A stretch of DNA of 64,000 bases from Gilliamella sp. Pra-s52 (GTDB taxonomy: Bacteria; Pseudomonadota; Gammaproteobacteria; Enterobacterales; Orbaceae): assembly GCF_009795805.1 (NCBI RefSeq), contig NZ_WTEY01000001.1:186001-250000 (forward strand), read 5' to 3'. A program made the position numbers and the translations under genes. Position 1 is the first letter of the stretch, and every line of letters begins with the position of its first letter. The notes under the pieces were generated by a model. That model was not told where the DNA came from. It worked only from the letters and a program-made list of their open reading frames with translations, and searched no databases. This document shows, piece by piece, positions 50,188 to 60,810 of this stretch.

Positions 50188-52470
50188 ATGAGTAATTTAA
50201 ACGAAGTACAAGCAGCTGCTTGGAAAGGATTTAAAGATGGTGATTGGCAAAGTAATGTCAATGTCCGCGATTTTATTCAAAAGAACTACACGCCATATGA
50301 GGGCGATGAGTCTTTCTTAGCTGGCGCAACAGAAGCTACTACTAAGTTATGGGATAAAGTAATGGAAGGCATTAAAATTGAAAATGCTACCCATGCTCCT
50401 GTGGATTTTGATACAAGTGTTATTTCGACAATTACTGCTCATGATGCAGGTTATATCGAAAAAGATTTAGAAAAAATTGTTGGTTTACAAACTGAAAAAC
50501 CACTAAAACGTGCGATTATCCCGTTTGGTGGTATCAAAATGATCGAGAATTCTTGTAAAGCTTATAACAGAACACTTGATCCTTTAGTCAAAAAAATCTT
50601 CACTGAATATCGTAAAACTCACAACCAAGGTGTTTTCGATATCTATACTCCTGATATCCTTCGTTGTCGTAAATCTGGTGTTATCACTGGTCTTCCTGAT
50701 GCTTACGGTCGTGGTCGTATCATTGGTGATTACCGTCGTGTGGCACTTTACGGTATTGACTATTTGATGCAAGACAAATTTGCACAATTCACTTCTTTAC
50801 AAGCTGATTTTGAAAATGGCGTTGATTTAACTATGACTATGCAACGTCGTGAAGAAATCGCTGAACAACATCGTGCGCTTGGTCAAATTAAAGAAATGGC
50901 TGCTAAATATGGCTTTGATATTTCTGGACCAGCAAAAACTGCACAAGAAGCTGTTCAATGGACATATTTTGGTTATTTAGCTGCGGTTAAATCACAAAAT
51001 GGTGCGGCAATGTCTTTAGGTCGTACTTCAACTTTCTTTGATATCTATTTCCAACGTGATCTTGCTGCAGGTTTAATCACTGAAAAAGACGCACAAGAAA
51101 TTGTTGACCATTTCGTGATGAAACTACGTATGGTTCGTTTCTTACGTACTCCTGAATATGATGAGTTATTCTCAGGCGATCCAATTTGGGCAACTGAATC
51201 TATCGCAGGTATGGGTGTTGATGGCCGTACATTAGTAACTAAGACTTCTTTCCGTTTCTTAAATACTTTATATACAATGGGTCCTTCACCAGAACCGAAT
51301 ATGACTATCCTTTGGTCTGAACAGTTACCAAGTGGATTTAAAGAGTTCGCATCAAAAGTATCAATCGATACTTCATCATTACAATATGAAAACGATGATT
51401 TAATGCGTCCAGACTTTAACAACGATGACTACGCTATCGCATGTTGTGTAAGCCCAATGATCGTTGGTAAACAAATGCAATTCTTTGGTGCGCGTGCTAA
51501 CCTTGCTAAAACACTTCTATATGCAATCAATGGTGGTGTTGATGAAAAATTAAAAATGCAAGTAGGCCCTAAAGAAGACCCAATCACTGATGAATATTTA
51601 GATTTTGATACAGTGTTTGCTCGTTTAGATCACTTTATGGATTGGTTAGCAAAACAATATGTAACTGCATTAAATGCTATTCACTATATGCATGATAAAT
51701 ATAGCTACGAAGCGTCATTAATGGCATTACATGATCGTGATGTTATTCGTACTATGGCATGTGGTATTGCAGGTCTTTCTGTTGCTGCTGACTCACTTTC
51801 TGCAATTAAATATGCAAAAGTGAAAACCATTCGTGATGAAGATGGTTTAGCTACTGACTTTGAAATCGAAGGTGAATATCCACAATTCGGTAACAATGAT
51901 CCACGAGTTGATGATATTGCTGTTGATTTAGTTGAACGTTTTATGAAGAAAATTCAAAAACTTAAAACTTATCGTAATGCTATCCCTACTCAATCAGTAC
52001 TTACTATTACATCAAATGTTGTATACGGTAAGAAAACAGGTAATACACCTGATGGACGTCGTGCCGGTGCACCATTTGGACCAGGTGCTAACCCAATGCA
52101 CGGTCGTGACCAAAAAGGTGCAGTTGCGTCATTAACATCTGTTGCAAAACTACCATTTGCTTACGCTAAAGATGGTATTTCATATACTTTCTCTATCGTT
52201 CCAAATGCGTTAGGTAAAGATGATGATGTGCGTAAACGTAATTTAGCTGGTTTAATGGATGGTTACTTCCATCACGAAGCGACAATTGAAGGTGGCCAAC
52301 ATCTAAATGTTAATGTGTTAAATCGTGAAACATTATTAGATGCAATGGAACACCCTGAAAAATATCCGCAATTAACCATTCGTGTTTCTGGATATGCAGT
52401 ACGTTTTAACTCTTTAACTAAAGAGCAACAAAAAGACGTAATTAGTCGTACATTTACACAGTCTATTTAG
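50188..52470 (+). CDS. pflB: Formate C-acetyltransferase (pyruvate formate-lyase) PflB
   Basis: A 760-residue glycyl-radical enzyme, identical in length to E. coli PflB, converting pyruvate and CoA to acetyl-CoA and formate under anaerobic conditions. The catalytic Cys419-Cys420 pair is in [11 protein letters not shown] and the radical Gly735 in [10 protein letters not shown]. The start is ATG 50188 with TGAGGTG upstream; the longer frame into focA is not real. The TAG stop (52468-52470) is followed directly by the first base of a group II intron. Codon choice looks more optimised than in neighbouring genes, consistent with high expression. Confidence 0.98.
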   Translation: MSNLNEVQAAAWKGFKDGDWQSNVNVRDFIQKNYTPYEGDESFLAGATEATTKLWDKVMEGIKIENATHAPVDFDTSVISTITAHDAGYIEKDLEKIVGLQTEKPLKRAIIPFGGIKMIENSCKAYNRTLDPLVKKIFTEYRKTHNQGVFDIYTPDILRCRKSGVITGLPDAYGRGRIIGDYRRVALYGIDYLMQDKFAQFTSLQADFENGVDLTMTMQRREEIAEQHRALGQIKEMAAKYGFDISGPAKTAQEAVQWTYFGYLAAVKSQNGAAMSLGRTSTFFDIYFQRDLAAGLITEKDAQEIVDHFVMKLRMVRFLRTPEYDELFSGDPIWATESIAGMGVDGRTLVTKTSFRFLNTLYTMGPSPEPNMTILWSEQLPSGFKEFASKVSIDTSSLQYENDDLMRPDFNNDDYAIACCVSPMIVGKQMQFFGARANLAKTLLYAINGGVDEKLKMQVGPKEDPITDEYLDFDTVFARLDHFMDWLAKQYVTALNAIHYMHDKYSYEASLMALHDRDVIRTMACGIAGLSVAADSLSAIKYAKVKTIRDEDGLATDFEIEGEYPQFGNNDPRVDDIAVDLVERFMKKIQKLKTYRNAIPTQSVLTITSNVVYGKKTGNTPDGRRAGAPFGPGANPMHGRDQKGAVASLTSVAKLPFAYAKDGISYTFSIVPNALGKDDDVRKRNLAGLMDGYFHHEATIEGGQHLNVNVLNRETLLDAMEHPEKYPQLTIRVSGYAVRFNSLTKEQQKDVISRTFTQSI

Positions 52471-53045
52471 GTGCGACAAGAGCGCACTTATGGTGCCTAA
52501 CTCTTTGATTTTTAATCAAAAGTTAGGTGGGTTGATTAAGGTGAATAACTTTAATTAGCCACCCTCACAATATCCGAGTAGGGCGTTATACATGTCCGAA
52601 AGGATATTGTATAACCTGTACTCGGTAAAGAATATATTAAAGTCCATGGGAGACAACTCTCACACTTTAAAGAACTAGTCTTTGGACAATTCAATTAATC
52701 ATATCTGATATTCTGGAAGATTCCAAGGAGTTCAATAAGAATTTATTGAATCGACCAAGGAAACGAAAGAACCCATCAGCGTATAGTTTAAGCTAGAATT
52801 GACCTATTGTGAAGTTATAAGTGCATAAGCTGTTATTATCATTGTTGAAGTACAATTGCTTATAAATTAGGTGAAAGTGCGAGTCAACCTGTTATATGAC
52901 TAACAGTAGCCTAGGGATAGTGCGAGACTGGCAACGGTCTGGTGCGGAGCTTCCTGACAATGTACCCCCTTGAGGAGTAGCAAGGTTAATGCATACCGTG
53001 AGGTAACATTAAGTAGTGGCAAGTAGCATGCCATGAGGGGCTAGG

Positions 53046-53053
53046 CTAAATAG
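53046..53053 (+). other. Intron EBS1 candidate
   Basis: CTAAATAG is the exact reverse complement of the last eight exon bases, CTATTTAG (52463-52470), which include the pflB stop. This is the expected EBS1-IBS1 pairing used for 5' splice-site choice and target recognition. I could not find a convincing EBS2. Confidence 0.65.
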
Positions 53054-53630
53054 AAAGATGAACGTAAGTGAACTGTTGATAAACGTCGTGAATTGTAAAG
53101 AGCTTAAGCTACTGACAAGCTCTAACCAAAAGGTACATAGTGGGATATCCTTCTCTAAATTGGGGATACGTCATCATAACACTATCGGCGAACAGACAGC
53201 ATCTTAACTATTTGTGTGATAATAATGGAACTTGGTAAGCCTGTATTTCCGCCCTAGGGCAGGTAGAGCGCAAGCGATACTGATGGGGGTGCAGGTAAGG
53301 GAGGTTAGAGAAAGCGAATGATTGGCTGTAATGGCTGATATAGGGTATGAAACATGACCTAACCCGAAAGGGTGCAGACTTCTAACTGGTCTTTCATCGC
53401 AAGATGTTGGCAAATCCTTTTGTGGTCATTTCTTCGGGAATGATTGGGTGAGGAAAGGAAATAGGCAAGTGAAAACAAGCCCATTTCCCTACTCTAACAA
53501 TTCACCATGTGACAGAGAAGTAGAATTTATTTGGAATATTGAATAATTCTTCTTCTTTTCACGAGGCGAAGAAATTATTCACAAACAACCAAGTAGATTT
53601 CTGCTTATTTCTGTTACTACAGGAGTAAGT

Positions 53631-55358
53631 ATGAAAGAGTACTCTAAGTTTAACGAAAAAGTTAAAAGTAGTCCAGCTCCAGCGACTCCTGACATGAATG
53701 AGCTATGGCACAAGATTGATTGGGTCAAAGCAACAAAGCATGTTAAAGGGTTGCAGGTACGGATTGCGAAGGCAACAATTGAAGGTGACTACCGTAAGGT
53801 TAAACGCTTACAACGGTTACTGACACGCTCAACGTATGCTAAGCAATTAGCGGTGCGGAGAGTGACAGAAAACAGAGGTAAAAGAACGGCAGGGGTTGAC
53901 AAAGTAACATGGTCAACACCAATGAGTAAATGGAAAGCCATTGCAACGCTGACAAGTAAAGGATATAAACCCATGCCATTAAGGCGAGTTTATATTCCCA
54001 AGTCTGACGGAAAGAAGCGTCCTTTGGGCATTCCGACCATGAAAGACAGAGCAATGCAAGCGCTGTACTTATTTGCTTTACAGCCTGTTGCAGAAACGAC
54101 GGCAGATAAAAACTCGTATGGTTTTCGAATCAATCGTTCAACGGCGGATGCGATAAGCCACGTGCATAAGATATTCTCACGCAAAGGGAGTCAAATGAGA
54201 CAAACGGCGCAATGGGTATTGGATGCGGATATACAGGGTTGTTTTGACCATATTAGCCATGATTGGTTAATAGCCAATATTCCGATGAATAAGCGGATAT
54301 TAGCAAAATGGTTAAAATCGGGCGTTGTGGACATGGGACAGGTCAAGCGGACGGAAGAAGGCACACCGCAAGGGGGCATCATCTCTCCGACTTTAGCGAA
54401 TATGGCACTGGATGGCATGGAGGCGCTATTAACCCAACACTTTGGTGTCATTGGGAACAGGCAACGACGTGCTAATAAGGTGTACATGGTTCGATATGCG
54501 GACGACTTTATTATCTCAGGGAGTTCGAAAGAGTTACTTGAAAATGAAGTAGTACCAAGAATTCGGGAATTTCTGAAAGAAAGGGGCTTAACCTTATCGG
54601 AAAGGAAAACACGGGTTATTAATATCGAACAAGGGTTTGATTTCTTAGGGTGGACGGTGAAATCATTTAAGGGCAAATTGTTGATTAAACCGAGTAAAAA
54701 GAATGTGAAAGCATTCTATCGCAAGGTAAAAGAAACGATAAGCAAAATGAAAATGGTTAAGCAGGACATACTTATAGCAAAATTAAATCCAATGTTAAGG
54801 GGATGAGCTAACTATCACCGTAGCATTGTCGCTAAAAAAACGTACAGTAAAGTAGACCATTTAATCTGGAAAGCGATTTGGAAATGGTGCTGTCGAAGAC
54901 ACGGTAACAGGCGGAAACGATTTGTTAAAGAGAAATACTTTACAAAGATACAAAGCAGAGACTGGATATTCGGGACACAGACAACGAATCGGCACGGCGA
55001 GAAAATATGGACTGAATTACTGATTTGCAGTAGGACAGAGATTAAACGTCATGTTAAGGTAAAATCGGAATACAACCCGTTTTTACCTGAATGGGAATTA
55101 TACGGCGAAACGTTATACCAAAAACGGATGTGCGAAGATTATTCGCACAGAAGTCAATGGCAAAGGTTGTATAAGGAACAAAAAGGGCGTTGTGGACTAT
55201 GTCATCTCCCTATCACAAAAGAGACGGGATGGCATGACCATCATATTATATACCGTGTACAGGGTGGAGATAATAAACTGGAAAACAGGGTATTATTACA
55301 CCCCGTCTGCCATACTAAAGTTCATGCACTGAAGTTAGAGGTATTGAAACCGACTTAG
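53631..55358 (+). pseudogene. Intron-encoded reverse transcriptase/maturase/HNH endonuclease with an in-frame stop
   Basis: The intact frame would encode 575 residues: reverse transcriptase (about 60-330) with RVYIPKSDGKKRPLGIPT, GTPQGGIISPTLAN and the catalytic YADD (Tyr289), maturase domain X, and a C-terminal HNH endonuclease with CGLC, DHHI, NRVLLHPVCH. Codon 392 (54804-54806) is TGA where the family has Trp in the motif LRGWANYHR. After it the same frame stays open to 55358 with no other damage. The predicted product therefore ends at 391 residues, keeping the polymerase but losing most of domain X and the endonuclease. A single base change explains it. GGAG precedes the ATG. Confidence 0.85.
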
Positions 55359-55480
55359 CAATAAGTTAATAGGAAGGCTTGAGCTGTATGCGGAGAAATT
55401 CGCTCGTACAGTTCTTAGGGGGCGGCGACACAGGAATGTGTCGTTACTACCCGACTTAATTATTTTAACTTTATTGATAA

Positions 55481-55507
55481 ATGGCGTCCTTATGGACGCT
55501 ATTTTTT
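55481..55507 (+). terminator. Rho-independent terminator downstream of the intron
   Basis: ATGGCGTCC pairs with GGACGCTAT (one G-U) around TTAT, followed by seven T. It lies 26 bases into the 3' exon and was probably the original pflB terminator before the intron arrived. Confidence 0.8.
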
Positions 55508-55570
55508 TATCATTTTTAATTAATGATAGTTATTGTGATAATAATTTAATTATTATGTGAATTTATTCTG

Positions 55571-55576
55571 TATAAT
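55571..55576 (+). promoter_or_regulatory. Candidate -10 element for pflA
   Basis: A perfect TATAAT about 107 bases before pflA, after the terminator, with no good -35. The 174 bases from the terminator to pflA hold nothing else I can name. E. coli pflA also has its own promoter. Confidence 0.35.
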
Positions 55577-55682
55577 TAAACAAGTTGAAAGAGATGCCTG
55601 ATTAATGCAATCGGTGCATAAAAGACATCATTTAAGCTAAAATAAATTCAAAAGCAATGTGAGCAGTGATTAGAGCGTATCT

Positions 55683-56462
55683 ATGGAACAACAAAATATT
55701 ATTATGACAACAAAGCAGCCCATTAAAGGGCGTATCCATTCTTTTGAATCTTTTGGTACTGTTGATGGTCCAGGGATTCGTTTTATCGTTTTCTTTCAAG
55801 GTTGTCTTATGCGTTGTTTGTATTGTCATAATCGGGATACTTGGGACGTGAAAGCAGGGCGTGAAGTCACCGTTGATGAACTGATGAAAGAAATCGTTTC
55901 TTACAAAAGTTTTATTATGCCTAATGGTGGTGGTGTGACCGCATCAGGCGGTGAGGCAACATTACAGGCTGAGTTTGTGACAGAATGGTTTAAAGCTTGC
56001 CATCAAGAAGGTATTAGTACTTGTTTGGATACCAATGGATATGCAAGACAGTTGGACCATATAGTTGATGAACTTTTGGCTGTGACCGATTTGGTTATGC
56101 TTGACTTAAAACAAGTAAATGATGAAATTCATCAAAAATTAGTTGGTGTGCCAAATAAGCGAGTCCTTGAGTTTGCTAAACATTTGCATAAAATTAATAA
56201 ACGAACATGGATCCGTTATGTTGTCGTTCCCGGTTGGACTGATGATGATAATTCCGCGCATTTGTTAGGTAAATTTATTGAAGGTATGGATAATATTGAG
56301 CGTGTAGAGTTGCTACCTTACCATAAATTAGGTGCTTATAAGTGGGATACCCTCGGTGATACATATAAATTGGAAGGGGTCGATGCTCCACCACGCGAAA
56401 CGCTTGATAAAATACAATCTATTTTAGAAAGTTATGGTCATTATGTGACTTTTAGTAAATAA
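55683..56462 (+). CDS. pflA: Pyruvate formate-lyase 1-activating enzyme
   Basis: A 259-residue radical-SAM activase (E. coli PflA 246) that abstracts hydrogen from Gly735 of PflB. The cluster motif is C41-LMR-C45-LY-C48 in [33 protein letters not shown] and [18 protein letters not shown] follow. The N-terminus is about 12 residues longer than in E. coli, and an alternative ATG at 55704 is possible; neither has a clear ribosome binding site. The intron and a terminator separate it from pflB. Confidence 0.95.
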   Translation: MEQQNIIMTTKQPIKGRIHSFESFGTVDGPGIRFIVFFQGCLMRCLYCHNRDTWDVKAGREVTVDELMKEIVSYKSFIMPNGGGVTASGGEATLQAEFVTEWFKACHQEGISTCLDTNGYARQLDHIVDELLAVTDLVMLDLKQVNDEIHQKLVGVPNKRVLEFAKHLHKINKRTWIRYVVVPGWTDDDNSAHLLGKFIEGMDNIERVELLPYHKLGAYKWDTLGDTYKLEGVDAPPRETLDKIQSILESYGHYVTFSK

Positions 56463-56478
56463 ACCGTATAAATGAATA

Positions 56479-56508
56479 AATAGGCACTTGGTAAGGTGCC
56501 TATTTTTT
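56479..56508. terminator. Terminator between pflA and the convergent RarD-like gene
   Basis: AATAGGCAC (56479-56487) pairs with GTGCCTATT (56496-56504) and is followed by T on the plus strand. It overlaps the last bases of the convergent gene and may act in both directions. Confidence 0.75.
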
Positions 56509-57406
56509 AGTATCGTATTCGTTTACGTTTTATTGCTCGTAAAACAAAAATAGTCCCCTCTAAAGCGAGTACGCATACAGATAGCCAAATTAGTCCATAT
56601 GAGGCAATGTATTTAGGAGACACTGTTTCATGCAAAAATAATACTGAAACAATGGTTAACAATACGGGCTCTACATAGCCGAGTAAACCAAATAATCCCA
56701 GTGGTAGTAGACGTCTTGCGAAGAAGTATATAGCAAAAGCAATGGCGGTTATAATTCCTAACATTGGAATATAAATAGGGAAATGAATAATATCTCCAAT
56801 AATTTTGTCCGCATTATAATTTAACGAGAAGTAAATAAGGCAACCGATAAAGATAAACAAGAAGTCTGAAAAAGTGCCCGCAATGCCTTCTATTTGCAAT
56901 TTTCGCCTTGTGATGAAGTAGATGGGGTATCCTAGAGCTATGACGGCTGTTTCCCACGAAAATGCGCCTGTGGTTGCAATTTCGATTATTACGCCTAAAG
57001 CAGCTAACCCAACGGCTATTTTTTGTAAAAAACTGAGTTTTTCTTTGTAAAAGATCTGTCCTGAAATAACCATGGTTAATGGCAGTAAAAAATAGCCTAG
57101 CGATGCCGATAGTCCATGTCCATTAAGTGGTGCCCAGATGAAAATCATCATTTGAATAGTCAGTAAAAAAGAAGAAAACATCAATCCTAATAAATAAAGC
57201 GGTTGCTGTTTTATTCGTATAAATAGGGCTGTTATTGCTGACCATTGTTTTTGGACGATAATCAATACAATAATTGCCGGAAATGAGGTTAATAGTCGCC
57301 AGCAAAAAATATCGATAACTGATAATGGTTGTAATAGTACAGGGTAGTAATAAAGCAAAGCAAAAAGGCATGATGAAAATATTAAAAGCGTGATGCCTTT
57401 TATCAT
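56507..57406 (-). CDS. EamA/RarD-family permease
   Basis: A 299-residue inner-membrane protein with ten hydrophobic helices in two repeats, as in the drug/metabolite transporter superfamily. It resembles E. coli RarD (296 aa): FCWRLLTSFPAIIVLI, FIWAPLNGHGLSASLGYFLLPL, FYKEKLSFLQKIAVGLAALGV and GLFGLLGYVEPVLL. The transported substrate is unknown. The C-terminus is strongly basic (IKRKRIRY), placing it inside the cell. Confidence 0.82.
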   Translation of the reverse strand: MIKGITLLIFSSCLFALLYYYPVLLQPLSVIDIFCWRLLTSFPAIIVLIIVQKQWSAITALFIRIKQQPLYLLGLMFSSFLLTIQMMIFIWAPLNGHGLSASLGYFLLPLTMVISGQIFYKEKLSFLQKIAVGLAALGVIIEIATTGAFSWETAVIALGYPIYFITRRKLQIEGIAGTFSDFLFIFIGCLIYFSLNYNADKIIGDIIHFPIYIPMLGIITAIAFAIYFFARRLLPLGLFGLLGYVEPVLLTIVSVLFLHETVSPKYIASYGLIWLSVCVLALEGTIFVLRAIKRKRIRY

Positions 57407-57431
57407 CTCTTTTCCCCCTTTTTTTGTTAAT

Positions 57432-57465
57432 AAAAAAATAGCGCTAACTAATAAGTAGCGCTATT
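57432..57465 (-). terminator. Rho-independent terminator of serS
   Basis: On the minus strand AATAGCGCTA and TAGCGCTATT form a perfect 10-bp stem with a 9-base loop and are followed by seven T. Confidence 0.85.
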
Positions 57466-57487
57466 AACTACATAGGTCTGATTTCAC

Positions 57488-58792
<1,305 letters not shown>

Positions 58793-58832
58793 TTATTAAT
58801 TAGGGTATATCTTTCTACTTTGTCGTTATTCT

Positions 58833-58860
58833 AATATAGATAATAGAACATATAAATCAA
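58833..58860 (-). promoter_or_regulatory. Promoter of serS
   Basis: On the minus strand TTGATT (58860-58855), a 16-base spacer and TATATT (58838-58833) lie 53-80 bases before the serS start. Confidence 0.5.
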
Positions 58861-58931
58861 AAAGTAGATTGATTTAGATATTAAATTTTGTGAGTTTAGT
58901 ATACTAGAATTATATCGGGATTCAACCGAAA

Positions 58932-58945
58932 TGGCGCACCCGAAG
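58932..58945 (-). other. tRNA-Arg 3'-end-like fragment, candidate attachment site
   Basis: Read on the minus strand, CTTCGGGTGCGCCA looks like the end of a tRNA: acceptor strand CGGGTGC, discriminator G and CCA, as in tRNA-Arg of gammaproteobacteria (E. coli tRNA-Arg(CCG) ends CGGGCGCGCCA). The sequence before it keeps a T-loop-like TTTGAAG but the T-stem does not pair, so it is not a working tRNA. Such fragments are the usual scar at the far end of elements that integrate into tRNA genes. The rest of 58861-59082 shows no gene. Confidence 0.45.
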
Positions 58946-59082
58946 AACTTCAAATTACCTTAAAAAGATTATTTTATTCAATATGATAGGCAGGTATATA
59001 TTTTTTGATATACAAATCGTATACACATAAATATTTTTTATAATAGCAGTTAATATATTATTAGTAAATATAATATACAAAT

Positions 59083-59108
59083 AATAAAGCACTTTTAAAT
59101 GCTTTATT
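59083..59108 (-). terminator. Hairpin downstream of the coiled-coil gene
   Basis: AATAAAGCA (59083-59091) is exactly complementary to TGCTTTATT (59100-59108) around an 8-base loop, with AT-rich sequence on both sides. A weak terminator for the gene ending at 59145 is likely. Its stem sequence resembles the hairpin after the rep gene. Confidence 0.5.
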
Positions 59109-59118
59109 ACTTACACGT

Positions 59119-59140
59119 GTTTAAGTACACGTACTTAAAC
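59119..59140. repeat. 22-bp palindrome, copy 1
   Basis: GTTTAAGTAC, a central AC and the complementary GTACTTAAAC: a perfect inverted repeat five bases after the end of the coiled-coil gene. Confidence 0.8.
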
Positions 59141-59144
59141 AAAG

Positions 59145-59678
59145 CTATATACTTATTTTTTGTATATTTTTAATGTTTACTTTTTTAACTTCTTCTTTAT
59201 TACTACTTTCTTTTTTATTTTTTAATAAAAATATATCATCTTCAATTTTTAAAGTAGCATATTCATATAAATTACTTATTTCATCAATTTTACAATATGT
59301 ATTAACATTCATATTTTTACATATTTTAATGTTATTTTTACAACTAAAATACTTAAATAATTCAGCATTTTTTATACTTACATTAAAAAAATTTTTTATT
59401 AATTTTTTAGCAAAATACGCAGTTATTTTTAAACCTTTTTTTCTTTCTAATAAAATTATAGTGTAAATTATATTCAATTGATTTCTTTTTGCGTTTAAAC
59501 CCCTTTTTACTCCACCCATCTTTTTAAAAAATTTCAAATTGAATCCCAAACGTTCTTTTTTACAAAATTTAAAATGTTGTTTAAGTTCTTCATATTCTTT
59601 TTCTCTTTCTACTAATTCATTGATTTCATTATGTAATTTTTCTAAATTTTTATTGTAATCATCATATTTTTCATCCAT
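59145..59678 (-). CDS. Unknown coiled-coil protein of the integrated element (177 aa)
   Basis: I do not recognise this protein. The first half is a charged helix likely to form a coiled coil (DDYNKNLEKLHNEINELVER), and the remainder is rich in Lys, Asn and Ile with several Cys (YFSCKNNIKICKN). The start is ATG 59678, with GAGGT eight bases upstream; an ATG at 59717 lies inside palindrome copy 2 and lacks a ribosome binding site. The gene is bracketed by copies of the same 22-bp palindrome, suggesting that it is controlled through them or encodes the protein that binds them. Base composition is far more AT-rich than the core genes. Confidence 0.6.
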   Translation of the reverse strand: MDEKYDDYNKNLEKLHNEINELVEREKEYEELKQHFKFCKKERLGFNLKFFKKMGGVKRGLNAKRNQLNIIYTIILLERKKGLKITAYFAKKLIKNFFNVSIKNAELFKYFSCKNNIKICKNMNVNTYCKIDEISNLYEYATLKIEDDIFLLKNKKESSNKEEVKKVNIKNIQKISI

Positions 59679-59705
59679 ATTTTTTACCTCGTTATTATTT
59701 TGTTT

Positions 59706-59727
59706 GTTCAAGTACATGTACTTAAAC
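59706..59727. repeat. 22-bp palindrome, copy 2
   Basis: GTTCAAGTAC, AT, GTACTTAAAC: one mismatch in the arms. It lies 28 bases upstream of the coiled-coil gene start, in the promoter or leader. Confidence 0.75.
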
Positions 59728-59829
59728 AGGAACTTATTTATATAATATATGTAAAATATTTTTAATTATGTCAATAGCTAATATTATGTTTTTTAATATT
59801 TTTTTAGGTAATTGGAAGGTGAATTGACT

Positions 59830-59851
59830 GCTCAAGTACACGTACTTAAAC
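59830..59851. repeat. 22-bp palindrome, copy 3
   Basis: GCTCAAGTAC, AC, GTACTTAAAC: two changes in the left arm, the right arm identical in all three copies. It lies between the coiled-coil gene and the rep terminator. Confidence 0.75.
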
Positions 59852-59860
59852 AGTAGATTA

Positions 59861-59881
59861 AAAAGCACTATTAAGTGCTTT
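59861..59881 (-). terminator. Terminator of the rep gene
   Basis: AAAGCACT (59862-59869) and AGTGCTTT (59874-59881) form an 8-bp stem; on the minus strand a short T run follows. Confidence 0.6.
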
Positions 59882-59891
59882 ATTTGTATAT

Positions 59892-60686
59892 TTAAAGAAA
59901 TAAACCATTTTTTAAATTATTCATATAACTACTTGATTTATTTGTTTTTTGTTGTTTTTTTGTATATTTTGTTGTAGATCTACTTTTATACTCTTTTTTA
60001 TTACTACTATTTATTGCTACCAATTCTTCATTTTCCATTTTTTTTGATTTAATACTAAAAGCAATAACATCATCATCGATTTTATAACTAATATTTAAAT
60101 CACTTTTTTCATTTAATTCTTTTACTGCTTTTTCAATTACTCTTTTTTTTAAGTCAAAAGGTCTTGTATATTTGTTGCCAAGCAATAACATTTCTCTTAA
60201 TTCTTTAACTTCTATATTTCTTGCTTTTATTACTTTATATTGTACTAATAATTCGTATAATCTAATGCTATATACGCTTTTAAATGTACTTATATTACTT
60301 AACTTATATTTAGTAAATTTGTTTTTTAAATCAAATAGATATGGAATTATTTGATCTGAAAAAACTAATTCTGCAGTTGCTTCATTGTCAACATAAGCTT
60401 TTGCTTGTAGCCATCTAAATGTGATTTTTTTTTGCTCATTTTTTAAAATTATAGACTTATTATACAAGTCATCCAAACCGTCTTTTATTGCTTTATATAT
60501 ACTGTTTTTATCTATCTTTTTAAACTGTTTAGCAAATTCGCTTGCTTTTATAACAACTGTTTTATTATTGTCACTTGCTGGGTTTAACTTACTAATAGCA
60601 AATAATATTATTCTCTGTTCTGCTAGTGTTAAATTATAACTAGCATTTACTAAATCGTTGCTTTTATATACTATTAAATCGCTCAT
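59892..60686 (-). CDS. Plasmid replication initiator, Rep_3 (RepB/RepE) family
   Basis: A 264-residue initiator protein with the two winged-helix domains of iteron-binding Rep proteins. The N-terminal signature is LVNASYNLTLAEQRIILFAISKLN (residues about 12-35, shown here only in part by LTLAEQRIILFA); the second domain has ISTFKSVYSIRLYELLVQYK followed by LREMLLLGNKY. The C-terminal 40 residues are basic and Ser/Asn-rich. Such proteins bind iterons to start replication and limit copy number. AAAGGAGAT precedes the ATG, and five iterons lie 125-222 bases upstream, so initiator and origin form a complete unit. Confidence 0.87.
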   Translation of the reverse strand: MSDLIVYKSNDLVNASYNLTLAEQRIILFAISKLNPASDNNKTVVIKASEFAKQFKKIDKNSIYKAIKDGLDDLYNKSIILKNEQKKITFRWLQAKAYVDNEATAELVFSDQIIPYLFDLKNKFTKYKLSNISTFKSVYSIRLYELLVQYKVIKARNIEVKELREMLLLGNKYTRPFDLKKRVIEKAVKELNEKSDLNISYKIDDDVIAFSIKSKKMENEELVAINSSNKKEYKSRSTTKYTKKQQKTNKSSSYMNNLKNGLFL

Positions 60687-60717
60687 TATTATCTCCTTTT
60701 TTATTATTATATTTATT

Positions 60718-60745
60718 TATTTAATTAGCTTTTGCTGTTTGTCAA
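60718..60745 (-). promoter_or_regulatory. Promoter of the rep gene
   Basis: On the minus strand a perfect TTGACA (60745-60740), 16 bases, then TAAATA (60723-60718), between the iterons and the rep start. Confidence 0.5.
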
Positions 60746-60810
60746 CACGCATACTTTAAAAATAATCGTTTTTTATAAAATAATCCAAAAAAAATGAATA
60801 TTTTTTTTAA

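Larger units (their letters stand above)
52471..55455 (+). mobile_element. Group II intron with a disrupted maturase gene
   Basis: The element starts with GTGCG, the standard 5' end, directly after the pflB stop codon and ends in a domain VI hairpin and CCCGAC (AY end). Domain V is clear at 55381-55414: a 34-base hairpin with the AGC triad (55382-55384), an 8-bp outer stem, a GAAA-capped inner stem and a two- to three-base bulge. A candidate branch-point A lies in GTTACTAC of domain VI. The 1160 bases before the maturase gene are structured RNA (domains I-III) and carry no other gene. An EBS1 candidate pairs with the 5' exon. Length (about 3 kb) and HNH domain fit the mobile LtrA-type class. 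Exact boundaries are inferred from motifs. Confidence 0.88.

Noticed and set aside
54191-54676. 161-codon frame antisense to the intron reverse transcriptase
   Set aside because: Shadow of the maturase frame; no start signals or recognisable product.
54804-54806. TGA in the maturase as a selenocysteine codon
   Set aside because: The family residue is Trp, and no SECIS-like hairpin is evident directly after it; a point mutation is simpler.
58920-58960. Functional tRNA gene on the minus strand
   Set aside because: Only the 3' acceptor end is tRNA-like; the T-stem does not pair and no anticodon or D arm precedes it.
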